Origin: Acidobacteriota bacterium
GTDB taxonomy: Bacteria; Acidobacteriota; Terriglobia; Bryobacterales; Bryobacteraceae
DNA: 35,493 nucleotides
Reading direction: 5' to 3'
Assembly: GCA_016178945.1 (NCBI GenBank)
Contig: JACOSH010000038.1
Span: 1 to 35,493, forward strand
The notes beneath the pieces were generated by a model that ran no database searches, was not told where the DNA came from, and worked only from the letters and a program-made list of their open reading frames with translations. A program made the translations under genes and the position numbers. Of this stretch, positions 18,414 through 29,000 are shown one piece after another. Position 1 is the first letter of the stretch. Each line of letters begins with the position of its first letter.

Positions 18414-19204
18414 TCCTCGAACAATCCCTTCATGGCTTCGCCCATTCCGGGATGGTCGAAAACCACCGAGGTCCAGGCCGGACGCGTGATCACCGGATCG
18501 AGCAGGGCGATCATCCCGCGACAGCCATCGAAGACCGCCAGCTTCATCGGGAGCGAGGCCGTTGCGCGGACCTCGACTCCGGCGCTCATGTACTCTTGCA
18601 GGCGTTGCCGATGGGCCTCGTCGAGAGTGCCGGACTCGATCAACAGCCGGCAGGCGACGCCCCCGAGCCGCGCCTGCTTGACCAGCTTTTCGTCCAGCGG
18701 GTCCACCGCATACGGCGGGCGCGAGAACTCCAGGTACTCGGCGCCGACCTCCGCCAGCATACGCCGGTACTCGGCGGCGGTTTGGGCCGGCTCGGTGACG
18801 ATGCGCAAATAGTCCAGCGTGCCCCGGCCGCCCTGGCCGCCAGAATGCAGCTCTTTCAAATCATCCACCAGGCCGGCCGCGGCGCGGCTCTGGTCGGTCA
18901 GCTCCTGCTCCAGGAGTTGCCGTTTCCGCGACAGGTAGCTGGGAATCGCCAGGCTCGGCTCGACCGCCGAGAACAGTTTGGTCCGCTCCTGGACCACCTG
19001 CGCGAAGCCTTTCTCCACCAGGCTGTCCAGCACTTCATAGATCTTCTGCCGGGGCACGTGCGCGCGCGCCGCCAGCTCCAACGCCTTGAATCGAGCGTGG
19101 CCCAACAACACCAGGTAGGAGCGCGATTCGTAAGCGTTGAGTCCCAACTGCTGCAGCCTGCGCCACAATCGCTGGTACTCCGCCCCGGCGACCGATTCAC
19201 TCAT
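18386..19204 (-). CDS. TrmB-family transcriptional regulator
   Basis: LQQLGLNAYESRSYLVLLGHARFKALELAARAHVPRQKIYEVLDSLVEKGFAQV. Start set at MSESVAG, not the 19309 ORF start. Confidence 0.83.
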   Translation of the reverse strand: MSESVAGAEYQRLWRRLQQLGLNAYESRSYLVLLGHARFKALELAARAHVPRQKIYEVLDSLVEKGFAQVVQERTKLFSAVEPSLAIPSYLSRKRQLLEQELTDQSRAAAGLVDDLKELHSGGQGGRGTLDYLRIVTEPAQTAAEYRRMLAEVGAEYLEFSRPPYAVDPLDEKLVKQARLGGVACRLLIESGTLDEAHRQRLQEYMSAGVEVRATASLPMKLAVFDGCRGMIALLDPVITRPAWTSVVFDHPGMGEAMKGLFEDHWSRGTAL

Positions 19205-19220
19205 GTCAAACACAATAGCA

Positions 19221-19250
19221 GGTGTTAGGTGTGAGGTGCTAGGTGTTAGG
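19221..19250 (+). repeat. Four tandem degenerate heptamers (GGTGTTA/GGTGTGA/GGTGCTA/GGTGTTA)
   Basis: Read directly; lies just upstream of the TrmB start codon. A partial inverted copy CCTGACACCTTACC lies about 45 bp further. Confidence 0.8.
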
Positions 19251-19330
19251 GGGCGTCGGGCGTCGCTGGACTCTACGGCCGGCGGCGGTCCTGACACCTT
19301 ACCACCCATCCAGCGGAAACCGCGGAAGAG

Positions 19331-19615
19331 ATGGAGCGCGGCTACGCGGCCGGAGGCTACCGGGAGGCGATGCGCCGCGCGGCCGAGAAGCTGGAGGCGC
19401 GCTCCAAGCTAACCCCAGTTCAGGCCTCGTCGCTCGCTATTCTGTATGTGGAAGCCGGGCAGAAGGACCGGGCCCTGGAGTGGCTGGAGAAGGCCTACCA
19501 GGAGCACGACTCGATCACTGTCTACATCGGTGTGGATCCGCAGTGGGACAGTCTGCGGGCCGACCCACTCTTCCAGAACCTGGTGCGCCGGATAAGGTTT
19601 CCGGCCAACGGCTAA
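19331..19615 (+). pseudogene. C-terminal fragment of a TPR-type protein
   Basis: LAILYVEAGQKDRALEWLEKAYQEHDSITVYIGVDPQWDSLRADPLFQNLVRRIRFP resembles the C-terminal end of much larger TPR/kinase or TPR/winged-helix proteins; the frame closes upstream. Confidence 0.5.
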
Positions 19616-19620
19616 CGGTC

Positions 19621-21949
19621 ATGCCTCACCTTATCCTGATCCTCCTGCTGGCCGGCGCGCTCGACGCCGCCCCGCTGCTTTGGTATCGCCAGCCTGCCGC
19701 GAAGTGGGTGGAGGCCCTGCCCGTCGGCAACGGGCGCCTGGGCGGCATGGTCTTCGGCGGCGTCCTGACCGAGCGCATCCAGCTCAACGAGGACACCGTT
19801 TGGGCCGGCGAGCCGCGAGATCGCAACAATCCGGAGGCCCCGGCCAGCCTGCCCGAGATCCGCCGGCTTCTGTTCGCGGGAAAACTGAAGGAAGCCGAGG
19901 AGCTGGCCGACCGCGCCCTGATCGCCATTCCCCGGCGCATGCCGCCCTACCAGCCCCTGGGAGACCTGGTCCTCCAGTTCAGCGGGGAAGGCACGGCCAC
20001 CGATTACTCTCGCGAGCTGGATCTGGACGGCGGGGTTGCCACGATCCAATACCGCCTGGGCGGGATCCGGTTCCTCCGCGAGATCTTCTCTTCGGCTGTC
20101 GATCAGGTGCTGGTGGTGCGGCTGACCTCCAGCCAGCCGGGGGCGATTTCGTTTTCCGCATCCTTGAGACGAGCGGCGGACGCCGCGTCATTCCCGGCCA
20201 GTTCCGATGCGATCGTGCTGCGCGGGCAGGCCGTCGCGCGAGATCCGCGCCACGAGCTGGAGCGCAAAGTGGGAGTGAAGTTCGCGGCGCGCTTGCACGC
20301 ATCGGTCGAAGGAGGCCGAGTGCGCGCGGAGAGCGGCAAACTTTTCGCCGAAGGGGCGAACGCCGTGACCCTCCTGCTGGCGGCCGCGACGGATTTCCGC
20401 GCCGGCGATCCCGATGCGGCCTGCCTGCGGCAGATCGCCAACGCCCGCAAACCCTACAGCGGGCTGCTGTCCTCGCACCTCGCCGATCACCGCAAGTTCA
20501 TGCGGCGCGTCGCGCTCGACGTGGGCGGCAAGGATCTCCCCGGCCTGCCTACCGATGAGCGCCTCCTCCACCTCCAGCGCGGAGAGGACGACCCGCAACT
20601 GCTCGCGCAGTATTTCCAGTTTGGCCGCTATCTACTGCTGGCCAGCAGCCGCCCCGGCACGATGCCCGCCAACCTGCAAGGGATCTGGAACGAGCAGCTC
20701 GATCCGTCCTGGGACAGCAAGTACACGGTCAACATCAACACGGAGATGAACTACTGGCCCGCGGAGGTCGCCAACCTGTCCGAAATGCACGAGCCGCTGT
20801 TTGACCTGATTGACCGGACCCGCGAGCCGGGGCGTCGCACGGCGCGTCACTATTACGGCGCGCGCGGCTTCGTGGTGCACCACAACACGGATCTGTGGGG
20901 CGACGCAGTTCCCATCGACGGCGTCGGATCGGGTATCTGGCCGATGGGCGCCGCCTGGCTCTGCCTTCATCTCTGGGACCACTACGACTTCACGCGCGAC
21001 CGGGAGTTTCTGGCCCGCCGCGCCTACCCGGCGATGAAGGAAGCCGCCGAGTTTCTGCTGGACTATCTGGTCGAGCACGGCCAGGGTCATCTGGTCACCG
21101 GGCCGTCGCTGTCGCCCGAGAACCGCTTCGTGCTGCCGGACGGCCAGGTCGGCAGGCTGGCCATGGGCCCCGCGATGGACATTCAGATCACCGAAGCTCT
21201 GTTCACGCGGCTGATCGCGGCCGCGGAGATCCTGGGAGTGGACCCCGATTTCCGGAAGCGGCTGGCCGCCGCGCGAGCCAGGCTGCCCGCGCCCAGGATC
21301 GGCAGGTACGGCCAGTTGCAGGAGTGGCAGGAGGACTACGAAGAGAGGGAGCCGGGGCATCGCCACATGTCCCACCTGTTCGCGCTGCACCCCGGCAATC
21401 GGATCACGCCGCGCGGGACTCCGGAGCTGGCCAAGGCGGCGCGCACGACACTAGAGCGGCGCCTTAGCCATGGCGGCGGCCACACCGGCTGGAGCCGGGC
21501 CTGGATCATCAACTTCTGGGCGCGTCTGGAGGAGGGCGATCGGGCCTACGAAAACCTGGTTGCGCTGCTGCGGAAATCCACGCTGCCGAACCTGTTCGAC
21601 ACCCACCCGCCGTTCCAGATACGGCAATTTCGGCGGGACCGCGGGCATCGTCGAGATGCTGCTGCAGAGCCACGCCGGCGAGATCAGTTTCATGCCGGCG
21701 CTGCCCAAGGCCTGGCCGGATGGCAGCTTCCGCGGGCTGCGCGCCCGGGGCGGGCTGGAAGTGGACCTGGCCTGGCGGAACGGGCGGGCGACCTCGGCCA
21801 CGCTGCGCGCCTCGGTCACCGGGCGGCACCGGCTTCGCCCCCCACGCGGCCAGCAGATCACCGGCATCCGCTCGGGCGGCCGGGACCTGGCGGTGGCGGA
21901 ATGGCTGCCCGTCCAGGCCGGGAGCGAATATTCCGTGGCTTTCCGGTAG
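19621..21949 (+). pseudogene. GH95-type alpha-L-fucosidase with a 2-nt frameshift near 21620
   Basis: [62 protein letters not shown]...; [10 protein letters not shown] breaks and resumes in another frame as [34 protein letters not shown]. Confidence 0.85.
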
Positions 21950-21971
21950 AATCGCATGGTGGGCTGACTGA

Positions 21972-22713
21972 CTACTTCAGCCTTCCCATCAGCCGGTAAA
22001 TCCCCATCAGAGCGCGGTCCATCATGCGCTCCGGGCCGCCGGTCTCGATCCACGCGCCGGTGGGATCGCCGCCGTAGCCGCCCTCCTCAACCGCTTCGAT
22101 AGCCGGGAAATACATGTGGTGATCGTTGCAGTAGCCCGAACACCAGGGTCTTGGCCGCGCGGGAGTGCCGCTTCAGCCGGAGAGCGTGATCCGCAAAGGG
22201 CTTGCCGGAAACACCGGCCAGGGCCACCTCGCCGTTCAGCAGCGCCACGGTCAGATGCGGCCGGATCCGGTTGCCGGCGAACAGGGGCACGACCGCATTG
22301 AGCAGCTCGGGGAAGAAATTCGCGCCGAACATGCCGGTCAAAGAAGGGGTTGGAGAAATCAATGCGCGTGGCGAAATCGAAATCCTCGTCCAGGCTCTTC
22401 AGGGAAGGCGCGGGCGGCACGCGGGTCTCGATCCGGCTCGCGATCCGGATGGCCGCCTCGCCGAGGGCGCACCCATAGTCCTCGAAGCTCTGTCCGTCCG
22501 CTCGCCGCGTGGACTGGTCGCCCGCGGCGCCTTGGAGAAACACGGCGTTGGTCCCCCCAGCCGTTGCTCGACGGTCTGCATCATGACGCCGGGATAATCG
22601 GCGGAAACCAGCAGGTCCTTGGCCGGGAGGTTGGTGGGGTGGGCGGCGTAGTTGTCCTGGCGGGCGAAACCCACTTCAAAGCTCTGCGCGGCCAGCGGCA
22701 GGCATGCGGTCAT
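21972..22713 (-). pseudogene. Neutral/alkaline ceramidase-like protein remnant
   Basis: Pieces in successive frames: VGFARQD/NYAAHPTNLPAKDLLVSADYPGVMMQTVEQRLGG; FLQGAAGDQST...FATRIDFSNPF; TGMFGANFFPELLNAVVPLF...VALLNGEVALAGVSGKPFADHALRLK...KTLVFG; YCNDHHMYFPAIEAVEEGGYGGDPTGAWIETGGPERMMDRALMGIYRLMG. Confidence 0.82.
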
Positions 22714-22884
22714 GAGCCAAAATGCCCACTGGGTGAATCTCGCGCAGCCGCCGGGTGAGGTCACCCACTCCGTAGCCACTCCTGCGTGGCGGCGGGCTGC
22801 GTGATGACCGCCAACCGCTGGCCCGCGACGTGCAAGATTCTTACGACCGGAGATTCGCGGCCACCAGGAAGGAGATCGCATACC

Positions 22885-24078
22885 ATGAGTTTGACACGCC
22901 GGGAACTGATTTCAACCGCGGCCGCTTCCGCGGCGGCTCTTGCCGGAACCGGCCCCAACGAACGAATCAACATCGGTTTGATTGGCGCGGGCAGCCGCGG
23001 CAAGTACCACTTGGACGACCTGGCCCGCCTGAAATCGGAGAACCTCGCCGTCACCGCCGTCTGCGACGTCTACACGGCCAACCGCGAAGCGGCGGCGGCC
23101 CGAGCGGAGAAGGAGTTCGGCGTCAAGCCGCGGCAAACCACGCGCTATCAGGAGGTGCTTGAATCGCCGCAGGTCGACGCCGTCATCATCGCCGCGCCCG
23201 ACTTCACCCACAGTGAGATCCTGGAGCAGGCCGTAAAGGCGAAGAAAGACGCCTATTGCGAGAAACCCATGGGCGTGGATTTCGCCGAGGCCAAGCGGGC
23301 CTATCTGGCGGTGAAGCGCAGCGACCGCGTGGTGCAGATCGGCACCCAGCGGCGCAGCGATGCCAAGATGATCGGCTGCGCCCGATTCGTGCAGTCCGGC
23401 ATCCTCGGCAAGGTCACGCGCGTGGACATGCAGGTCCACTTTCAGGAGCCGCGCTGGCGGCGCGATTATCACCACATCCGCGACACGGACATCGACTGGC
23501 CGCAGTTTCTCATGAAACGCTCGGACCGCGCCTTCGACGCGCGCCGGTTCCGCGAGTGGCAGCTCTTCCGCGACTACACCAACGGCATCCCCGGCCTGTG
23601 GATGAGCCACTACATCGACCTGGTCCCGTGGTTTCTCGGCGACCCTTATCCGCGCAGCGTGGTGTCGAGCGGCGGCGTCTTCCTGTGGAAGGATGGCCGG
23701 GAGACCGAAGACGTCTTCCACGCCCTGCTGGACTACCCCAAGGATTTCCTGGTCAGCTTCGCGATGAGCCTGACCAACGGCAGCGGAATCCGCAACGAGT
23801 GGTATGGCACTCGCGGCGTGCTGGATGCCGAGACGATGCGGATCACCGGCGCCGGTTCCAAGGGCTCCGACCGGGTCCAGGAGGAGATCCGGATCGAGCC
23901 GGAGCCGGTGGAGCCGCACATGCAGAATTTCCTGCGCTGCCTGCGCTCGCGCGAGACGCCGCGGGCCGATATCCAGGCCGGCTTCTCGCACGCGGTGGCC
24001 GGCTGCATGGCGGCGGAGGCCTTCCGCACCGGCCGGCGCATCCGCTTCGACCCGGACAAGCTGGAAATGATGGGATGA
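22885..24078 (+). CDS. Gfo/Idh/MocA-family oxidoreductase with Tat-like signal
   Basis: SLTRRELISTAAASAAALAG leader; INIGLIGAGSRGKYH; CEKPMGVDFAEAK. Confidence 0.92.
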   Translation: MSLTRRELISTAAASAAALAGTGPNERINIGLIGAGSRGKYHLDDLARLKSENLAVTAVCDVYTANREAAAARAEKEFGVKPRQTTRYQEVLESPQVDAVIIAAPDFTHSEILEQAVKAKKDAYCEKPMGVDFAEAKRAYLAVKRSDRVVQIGTQRRSDAKMIGCARFVQSGILGKVTRVDMQVHFQEPRWRRDYHHIRDTDIDWPQFLMKRSDRAFDARRFREWQLFRDYTNGIPGLWMSHYIDLVPWFLGDPYPRSVVSSGGVFLWKDGRETEDVFHALLDYPKDFLVSFAMSLTNGSGIRNEWYGTRGVLDAETMRITGAGSKGSDRVQEEIRIEPEPVEPHMQNFLRCLRSRETPRADIQAGFSHAVAGCMAAEAFRTGRRIRFDPDKLEMMG

Positions 24079-25229
24079 CGCGCCGCACCCTACTGGGCAT
24101 GGGCCTGGCGGCCGGCGCGGCCCCGGCGCCCGCCATCGGACGGGTGGAGGCCTTCGCCGCGGCCTACCCGGTGACCGGCTACTTCCGTTTCTTCACCAAA
24201 CCCGAGCGCCCCAGCGTGCTGGTCAAGATCACCTGCCAGGACGGAACCATCGGATGGGGCCAAAGCGTCCCAACCCCCATCTGGAGTTACGAGACACCCG
24301 AATCGGTGGCTGGAACGATCCGCGACTATCTGGCGCCCGCGCTGACCGGCAGGAATCCGCTGGACCTGGCCGGCGCCCACCAGGCCATGAATCGCGCCAT
24401 CGCGCCTTCGTTCTCGACCGGAATGCCCATCGCCAAGGCCGGCGTGGATCTGGCGCTGCACGATATCGCCGGCAAGCTTGCCCGCCAGTCGCTGCCGGCC
24501 CTGTGGGGGCGCAAGCCCCTCGACCGCATCCCGCTGAGCTGGACGGTGAATGCCCGCACCCTGGATGAAGCCGCGGAGCGGGTCGAGCAAGGGAAGAAGC
24601 GGGGCTATCGCCACTTCAACATCAAGGTCGCGCCCGACCCCAAGTTCGATATCGAGCTTGCCAGGACCGTCCGCGGGCTCGCTCCCGACTCGTTTCTGTG
24701 GGCCGATGCCAACGGCGGCTACGACACCGCCACGGCCCTTCAAGTGGCTCCCAAGCTGGCCGCCGCCGGGGTCGACGTCTTCGAGCAGCCGGTCGCCGCC
24801 AACCGCCTCTCCGGCTTCCGGGAACTGAAAAAGCAGGGAGCGCTGCCCATCCTGATGGACGAGGGAGTGGTCTCGTCAGTCGAGCTGGTCGAATTCATTC
24901 GCCTCGGCCTGCTCGACGGCGTGGCCATGAAACCGGCCCGCACGGCCGGTTTATGGGACGCCCGCCGACAGATCGAGATCCTTCAGGACGCGGGTCTGCT
25001 GTTTCTGGGCAGCGGTCTCACCGATCCGGACGTTTCCCTGGCAGCTTCCCTCCTGCTGTTCGGCGCCTACCAACTGAAGTATCCGGCCGCGCTTAACGGC
25101 CTTCAATTCCTGGCCGGAAGCTACTTGAAGAAGCCCTTCGTCTTGCGGGACGGCGCCCTGGATTTGCCCACCGGCCCCGGCCTGGGCGTGGAGTTGGACG
25201 AGGAGGCGGTGCGGAGGCAGTCGCGATGA
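24075..25229 (+). CDS. Mandelate racemase/muconate lactonizing enzyme-like (enolase superfamily) with Tat-like leader
   Basis: MTRRTLLGMGLAAGAAP; FNIKVAPD; LWADANGGYD; VFEQPV; MDEGV; VAMKPARTAGL. ATGA overlap with the upstream gene. Confidence 0.88.
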   Translation: MTRRTLLGMGLAAGAAPAPAIGRVEAFAAAYPVTGYFRFFTKPERPSVLVKITCQDGTIGWGQSVPTPIWSYETPESVAGTIRDYLAPALTGRNPLDLAGAHQAMNRAIAPSFSTGMPIAKAGVDLALHDIAGKLARQSLPALWGRKPLDRIPLSWTVNARTLDEAAERVEQGKKRGYRHFNIKVAPDPKFDIELARTVRGLAPDSFLWADANGGYDTATALQVAPKLAAAGVDVFEQPVAANRLSGFRELKKQGALPILMDEGVVSSVELVEFIRLGLLDGVAMKPARTAGLWDARRQIEILQDAGLLFLGSGLTDPDVSLAASLLLFGAYQLKYPAALNGLQFLAGSYLKKPFVLRDGALDLPTGPGLGVELDEEAVRRQSR

Positions 25230-26041
25230 ACGTGCTGCTGTTCTGCGTGCTGGCCGCCGGCGATCCGTTCACCTTCCGCGAGCTGGACGGCCAGCGACTG
25301 GAAGCGCTGGAAAACGGCGCGCCCGTCTTCGTCTACAACTACGGGCCGCGGCTCAAGGCGGGCGCGCCCGAGGACCGCCGCCGCTCCAGTTATCTTCACC
25401 CGGTCTATACACCCGGCGGCGTCGCGGTCACCGATGACTTTCCGCGGGATCACTACCATCACCGGGGCATCTTCTGGGCCTGGCCGGTGGTGCGGATCGG
25501 CGACCGCCAGGCGGACCTGTGGACATTGAAAGGCGTCGAACATCGATTTGAGAAGTGGCTGACACGCTGTGGGGCCCGCCTGGAAGTGGAGAATGGCTGG
25601 TACGAGGGAGGCCGCAAGATCGTGCGGGAGACCATCCGCTTCGACCTTCAGCCGGGCCACGCATTCGACGTGTCCCTGACCCTGGAGGCGCTTGGTGAGT
25701 CCGTCACCCTGACCGGATCGCCCGACCATGGCAAAGGTTACGGCGGATTCAGTTGCCGCTTCGGACCGCGCACCCGCACCTCGATCCGCACCGACCAAGG
25801 CCCGCTCAGCGGCGACGAAGACCATGGCAGCCACTCGTGGGCGGAGCTGGAAGGGACCTTTGAGGGCCGCCGCGCAGGGCTGCGCATGACGGCCGAGAAT
25901 CCGGGCGAGTGGTGCCTGCGCCAATACGGCTTCGTGGGCGCCTCGTTTCCGGGCCTCCGGCCTTTCCGTCTCGATCCGGGCAAGCCCTTGGTTCTCCGGT
26001 ATCGAGTGAGCGTGTACGACGGCGGCAAACCTGGAGACTGA
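25226..26041 (+). CDS. DUF6807 (PmoA-like) family protein
   Basis: RSSYLHPVYTPGGVAVTDDFPRDHYHHRGIFWAW. ATGA overlap with the upstream gene. Confidence 0.8.
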   Translation: MNVLLFCVLAAGDPFTFRELDGQRLEALENGAPVFVYNYGPRLKAGAPEDRRRSSYLHPVYTPGGVAVTDDFPRDHYHHRGIFWAWPVVRIGDRQADLWTLKGVEHRFEKWLTRCGARLEVENGWYEGGRKIVRETIRFDLQPGHAFDVSLTLEALGESVTLTGSPDHGKGYGGFSCRFGPRTRTSIRTDQGPLSGDEDHGSHSWAELEGTFEGRRAGLRMTAENPGEWCLRQYGFVGASFPGLRPFRLDPGKPLVLRYRVSVYDGGKPGD

Positions 26042-26055
26042 TCTCAGGAGGCTCT

Positions 26056-29000
26056 ATGTCGCGAATTGCCCTTTTGTCCGTTTTCGCCCTGCTACTTGCT
26101 GTGGCCTGTTGGTGGCGCATGGACCCTCCCGTGGCCGCCCAGTCCGACCCCAACGTGCTTTGGCGGATCGGTGAACCCGACGGCTCCGGCGATGAGTTCG
26201 GTCTGGGTTCGGCCCCCAGCCTGACCTACGTTGCCGGCAAGAGCTCGCCCAAGGAAGACTGGCGCGAGAGCCAAGCCGCGGCGGCCGACGGCCAGGGCCC
26301 GGTCTACCGCATCCAGTTCCGGCTCGACGACCCGCCGGCCGAGGGCGCGGTGCTGGAGACCGATCTCTACTTTCTGTCGATCGCTCCCGCTACGGTGAAT
26401 CTCACGGTCAACGGCAAGCGCGGCCGCTTCCGCTTGCGGGCCGCCGCGGGCGACAACGCCGATGAGCGCCAGGCCAACACCATCACCTACTCGCGCGCGT
26501 CGCTGCGCATGCCGGTCCCCCACCTTCGGCAAGGCGACAACGAGATCGGTCTCTCCTTTCAGGGGGAAGGCGGGCTGGTCCGCTACGATTACCTGGCCCT
26601 GATGAGATCCAACGGAGACGGCCCCGAGCTGGACGCTTCGGTCGAGCCCACGATTTACTATCGCCGCCGCAACGGCCAGATGCGCGAGATCACGGAAGTG
26701 GTCCTGCGCCATCGGCAACCGCTGGGGACGGCGGCCGTGGGCCTCCGGGTCGCGGGCCAGACCGCGTCGGCGGAAAGTCCCGCCGACGGCTACGACTTCG
26801 GCGAACGCGTGGTCGAGGTGGAAGCGCCCGTGCCCGCGCGCCCCGCTCCCTATGAGCTGTCGGTGAACACTCGGCGGTTTCACGGCGAGTTCGTCCCCCA
26901 AAAGCGTTGGCGCATCTTCGCCGGTCTGAAGATCCACAACGACATCGGCTACACCGATCTCCAGCCCAACGTCCAGGAGCTCGACAACCGCAACACCGAC
27001 GGCGTGCTCGACCTGGTCGCCCGGTTCCCCTTCTACAAGTTCAATTTTGAAACCAGTTGGCTGGTGGAGAACTATCTGCAGTCGCGCAAGCCCGCGCGCG
27101 CGGCTCAATTGATGAAGCTGGCGGCGCAAGGCCAGGTGGGCGTCAATTCCATGTACTTGAACGTGATGACCGGCCTGTGCACGGGCGAAGAGATGTATCG
27201 CCTCCTCTACTACTCCAAGGGACTCCAGCGGAAGTACGGCGTCCCGCTGAAGTTCGCCTGCCTCACCGACGCGCCCTCGCACACCTGGTTCGTCCCCACG
27301 CTGCTACAAGACGCGGGCGTCGACGGGTTCGCCAACGGCAGCAACCAGACCCGCGCGCCGCTGCTGCAGAACAGCCATCTCAACGAAGATTCCCCGTTCT
27401 ATTGGGAAGGTCCCGATGGCCGCCGCGTCCTCACCTGGTTCGCCCGTTCCTACTTGCAGTTCAACCGGCTCACCGGCGACAAGCCCTCCCTCGATCGCCT
27501 GCACCGCACTGTGGGGCAGTTCCTGGCCCGCTACCGGCGCGCGGATTATCCGGTCGACGCGGTGCTGCTGTACGGCCTGTACACGGACAACGCCGACATC
27601 GGCAACGGCGACGCGCAGCTCATCCAGGAGTGGAACGAAGCCTACGAGTTTCCGAAGATCGTCCCGGCCACCGACGCCGACTATTACGCCTATCTCGCCC
27701 GGCACTTCGCCGGGAAGCTGCCGGTCTATCGCGGCGACGCGGGCGCCTACTGGGAAGACGGCGCCGGCTCGACGGCCCAGGAGACCATCCTCAATCGCGA
27801 CACGCAGCGCCTGCTGCCCGTAGCCGAGATGGCCTCGGCTCTGGCCACCGCTTTCGATCCGGCGCAGACCTATCCCGCCGCCGAATTCCGGGAGGCCTGG
27901 AAGAACCTGCTGTTCTACGACGAGCACACCTGTGGAGCGCACAACAGCGTCCGCCAGCCCGATCGCCAGTTTGTGACCTCGCAGTGGGAGCACAAACGCG
28001 CCTACGCCTGGCGCGCCCATTGGAGCGCCCAGGATCTCATCTCCCGCTCCTTCAACCGCCTGGTCCAGAACATCAGCATGGAGGGGCGCACGCTGTTCGT
28101 CTTCAACCCGGATCTCTGGCCGCGCACGGATGTGGTCCCGGTCGAGCTGGAGCCCAATCGCGAGATGGTGGACCTCGACACCGGCAAGCCCGTCGCGGCC
28201 GACGTGGTGAAGGAAAAAGACGGCGTCCGCCGCCTTCGCATCCTGGCCGAGAATGTTCCCGGCCTGGGATACAAGGCCTACGGCGTGCGCCCGGCCAACG
28301 GTACGGCGCCTTCGGGCACCGAGGCTGAGCCCGTCGAGTGGCGGATCGAGTCGCGCTACTATCGGGTCGCCTTCAACCCGCGCAGCGGCGCCATCGCGCA
28401 ACTGGTGGACAAGGAAGCCGGCCGCGACCTGGTGGATGCGTCAGCCTCTTTCGGCGTCAACGAGCTGCTCTATGTGAGCGGCGGCGAGAACAGCCGCATC
28501 TTACAGGACCTGCGCACGCTGCCGGCGCCGCGGCTGGCGGTCACCGGCTCGCGCGAGGCCCGAATCCTGGAATCGGTCCGCACGCCGCACGGGCGGCGCA
28601 TCCGCATCCAGTCGCGCGCCCAGAATGTGCCCGTCATCGAGAGCGAAGTCACCATCTACGATACGCTGAAGCGCGTTGACATCGTGAATCGTATCCGCAA
28701 AGAGGAGACGCGCACGAAAGAAGCGGTCTACTTCGCCTTCCCCTTCAGGATTTCGCCGCCGGAGCTGGCCTACCAGGTGCAAAACGCCTGGGTGCGCCCC
28801 AACCAGGACCAGCTTCCCGGCGCCTGCCGGGACTGGTTCACGACCCAGAACCTGGTGCGCGCGCGCGACGGCGGCCTCACCATCGCCTGGGCCACTCCGG
28901 ATGCGCCGTTGATTACCCTGACCGGCATCAACCGCGGTCTCTGGCTGAAGGATCTGGAAGTGAAGAACGGCCACGTCTTCTCGTACGCCATGAACAATTA

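Noticed and set aside
26092-28401. Two long minus-strand ORFs opposite the GH38-like gene
   Set aside because: No recognisable motifs; coding signal and family motifs are on the plus strand.
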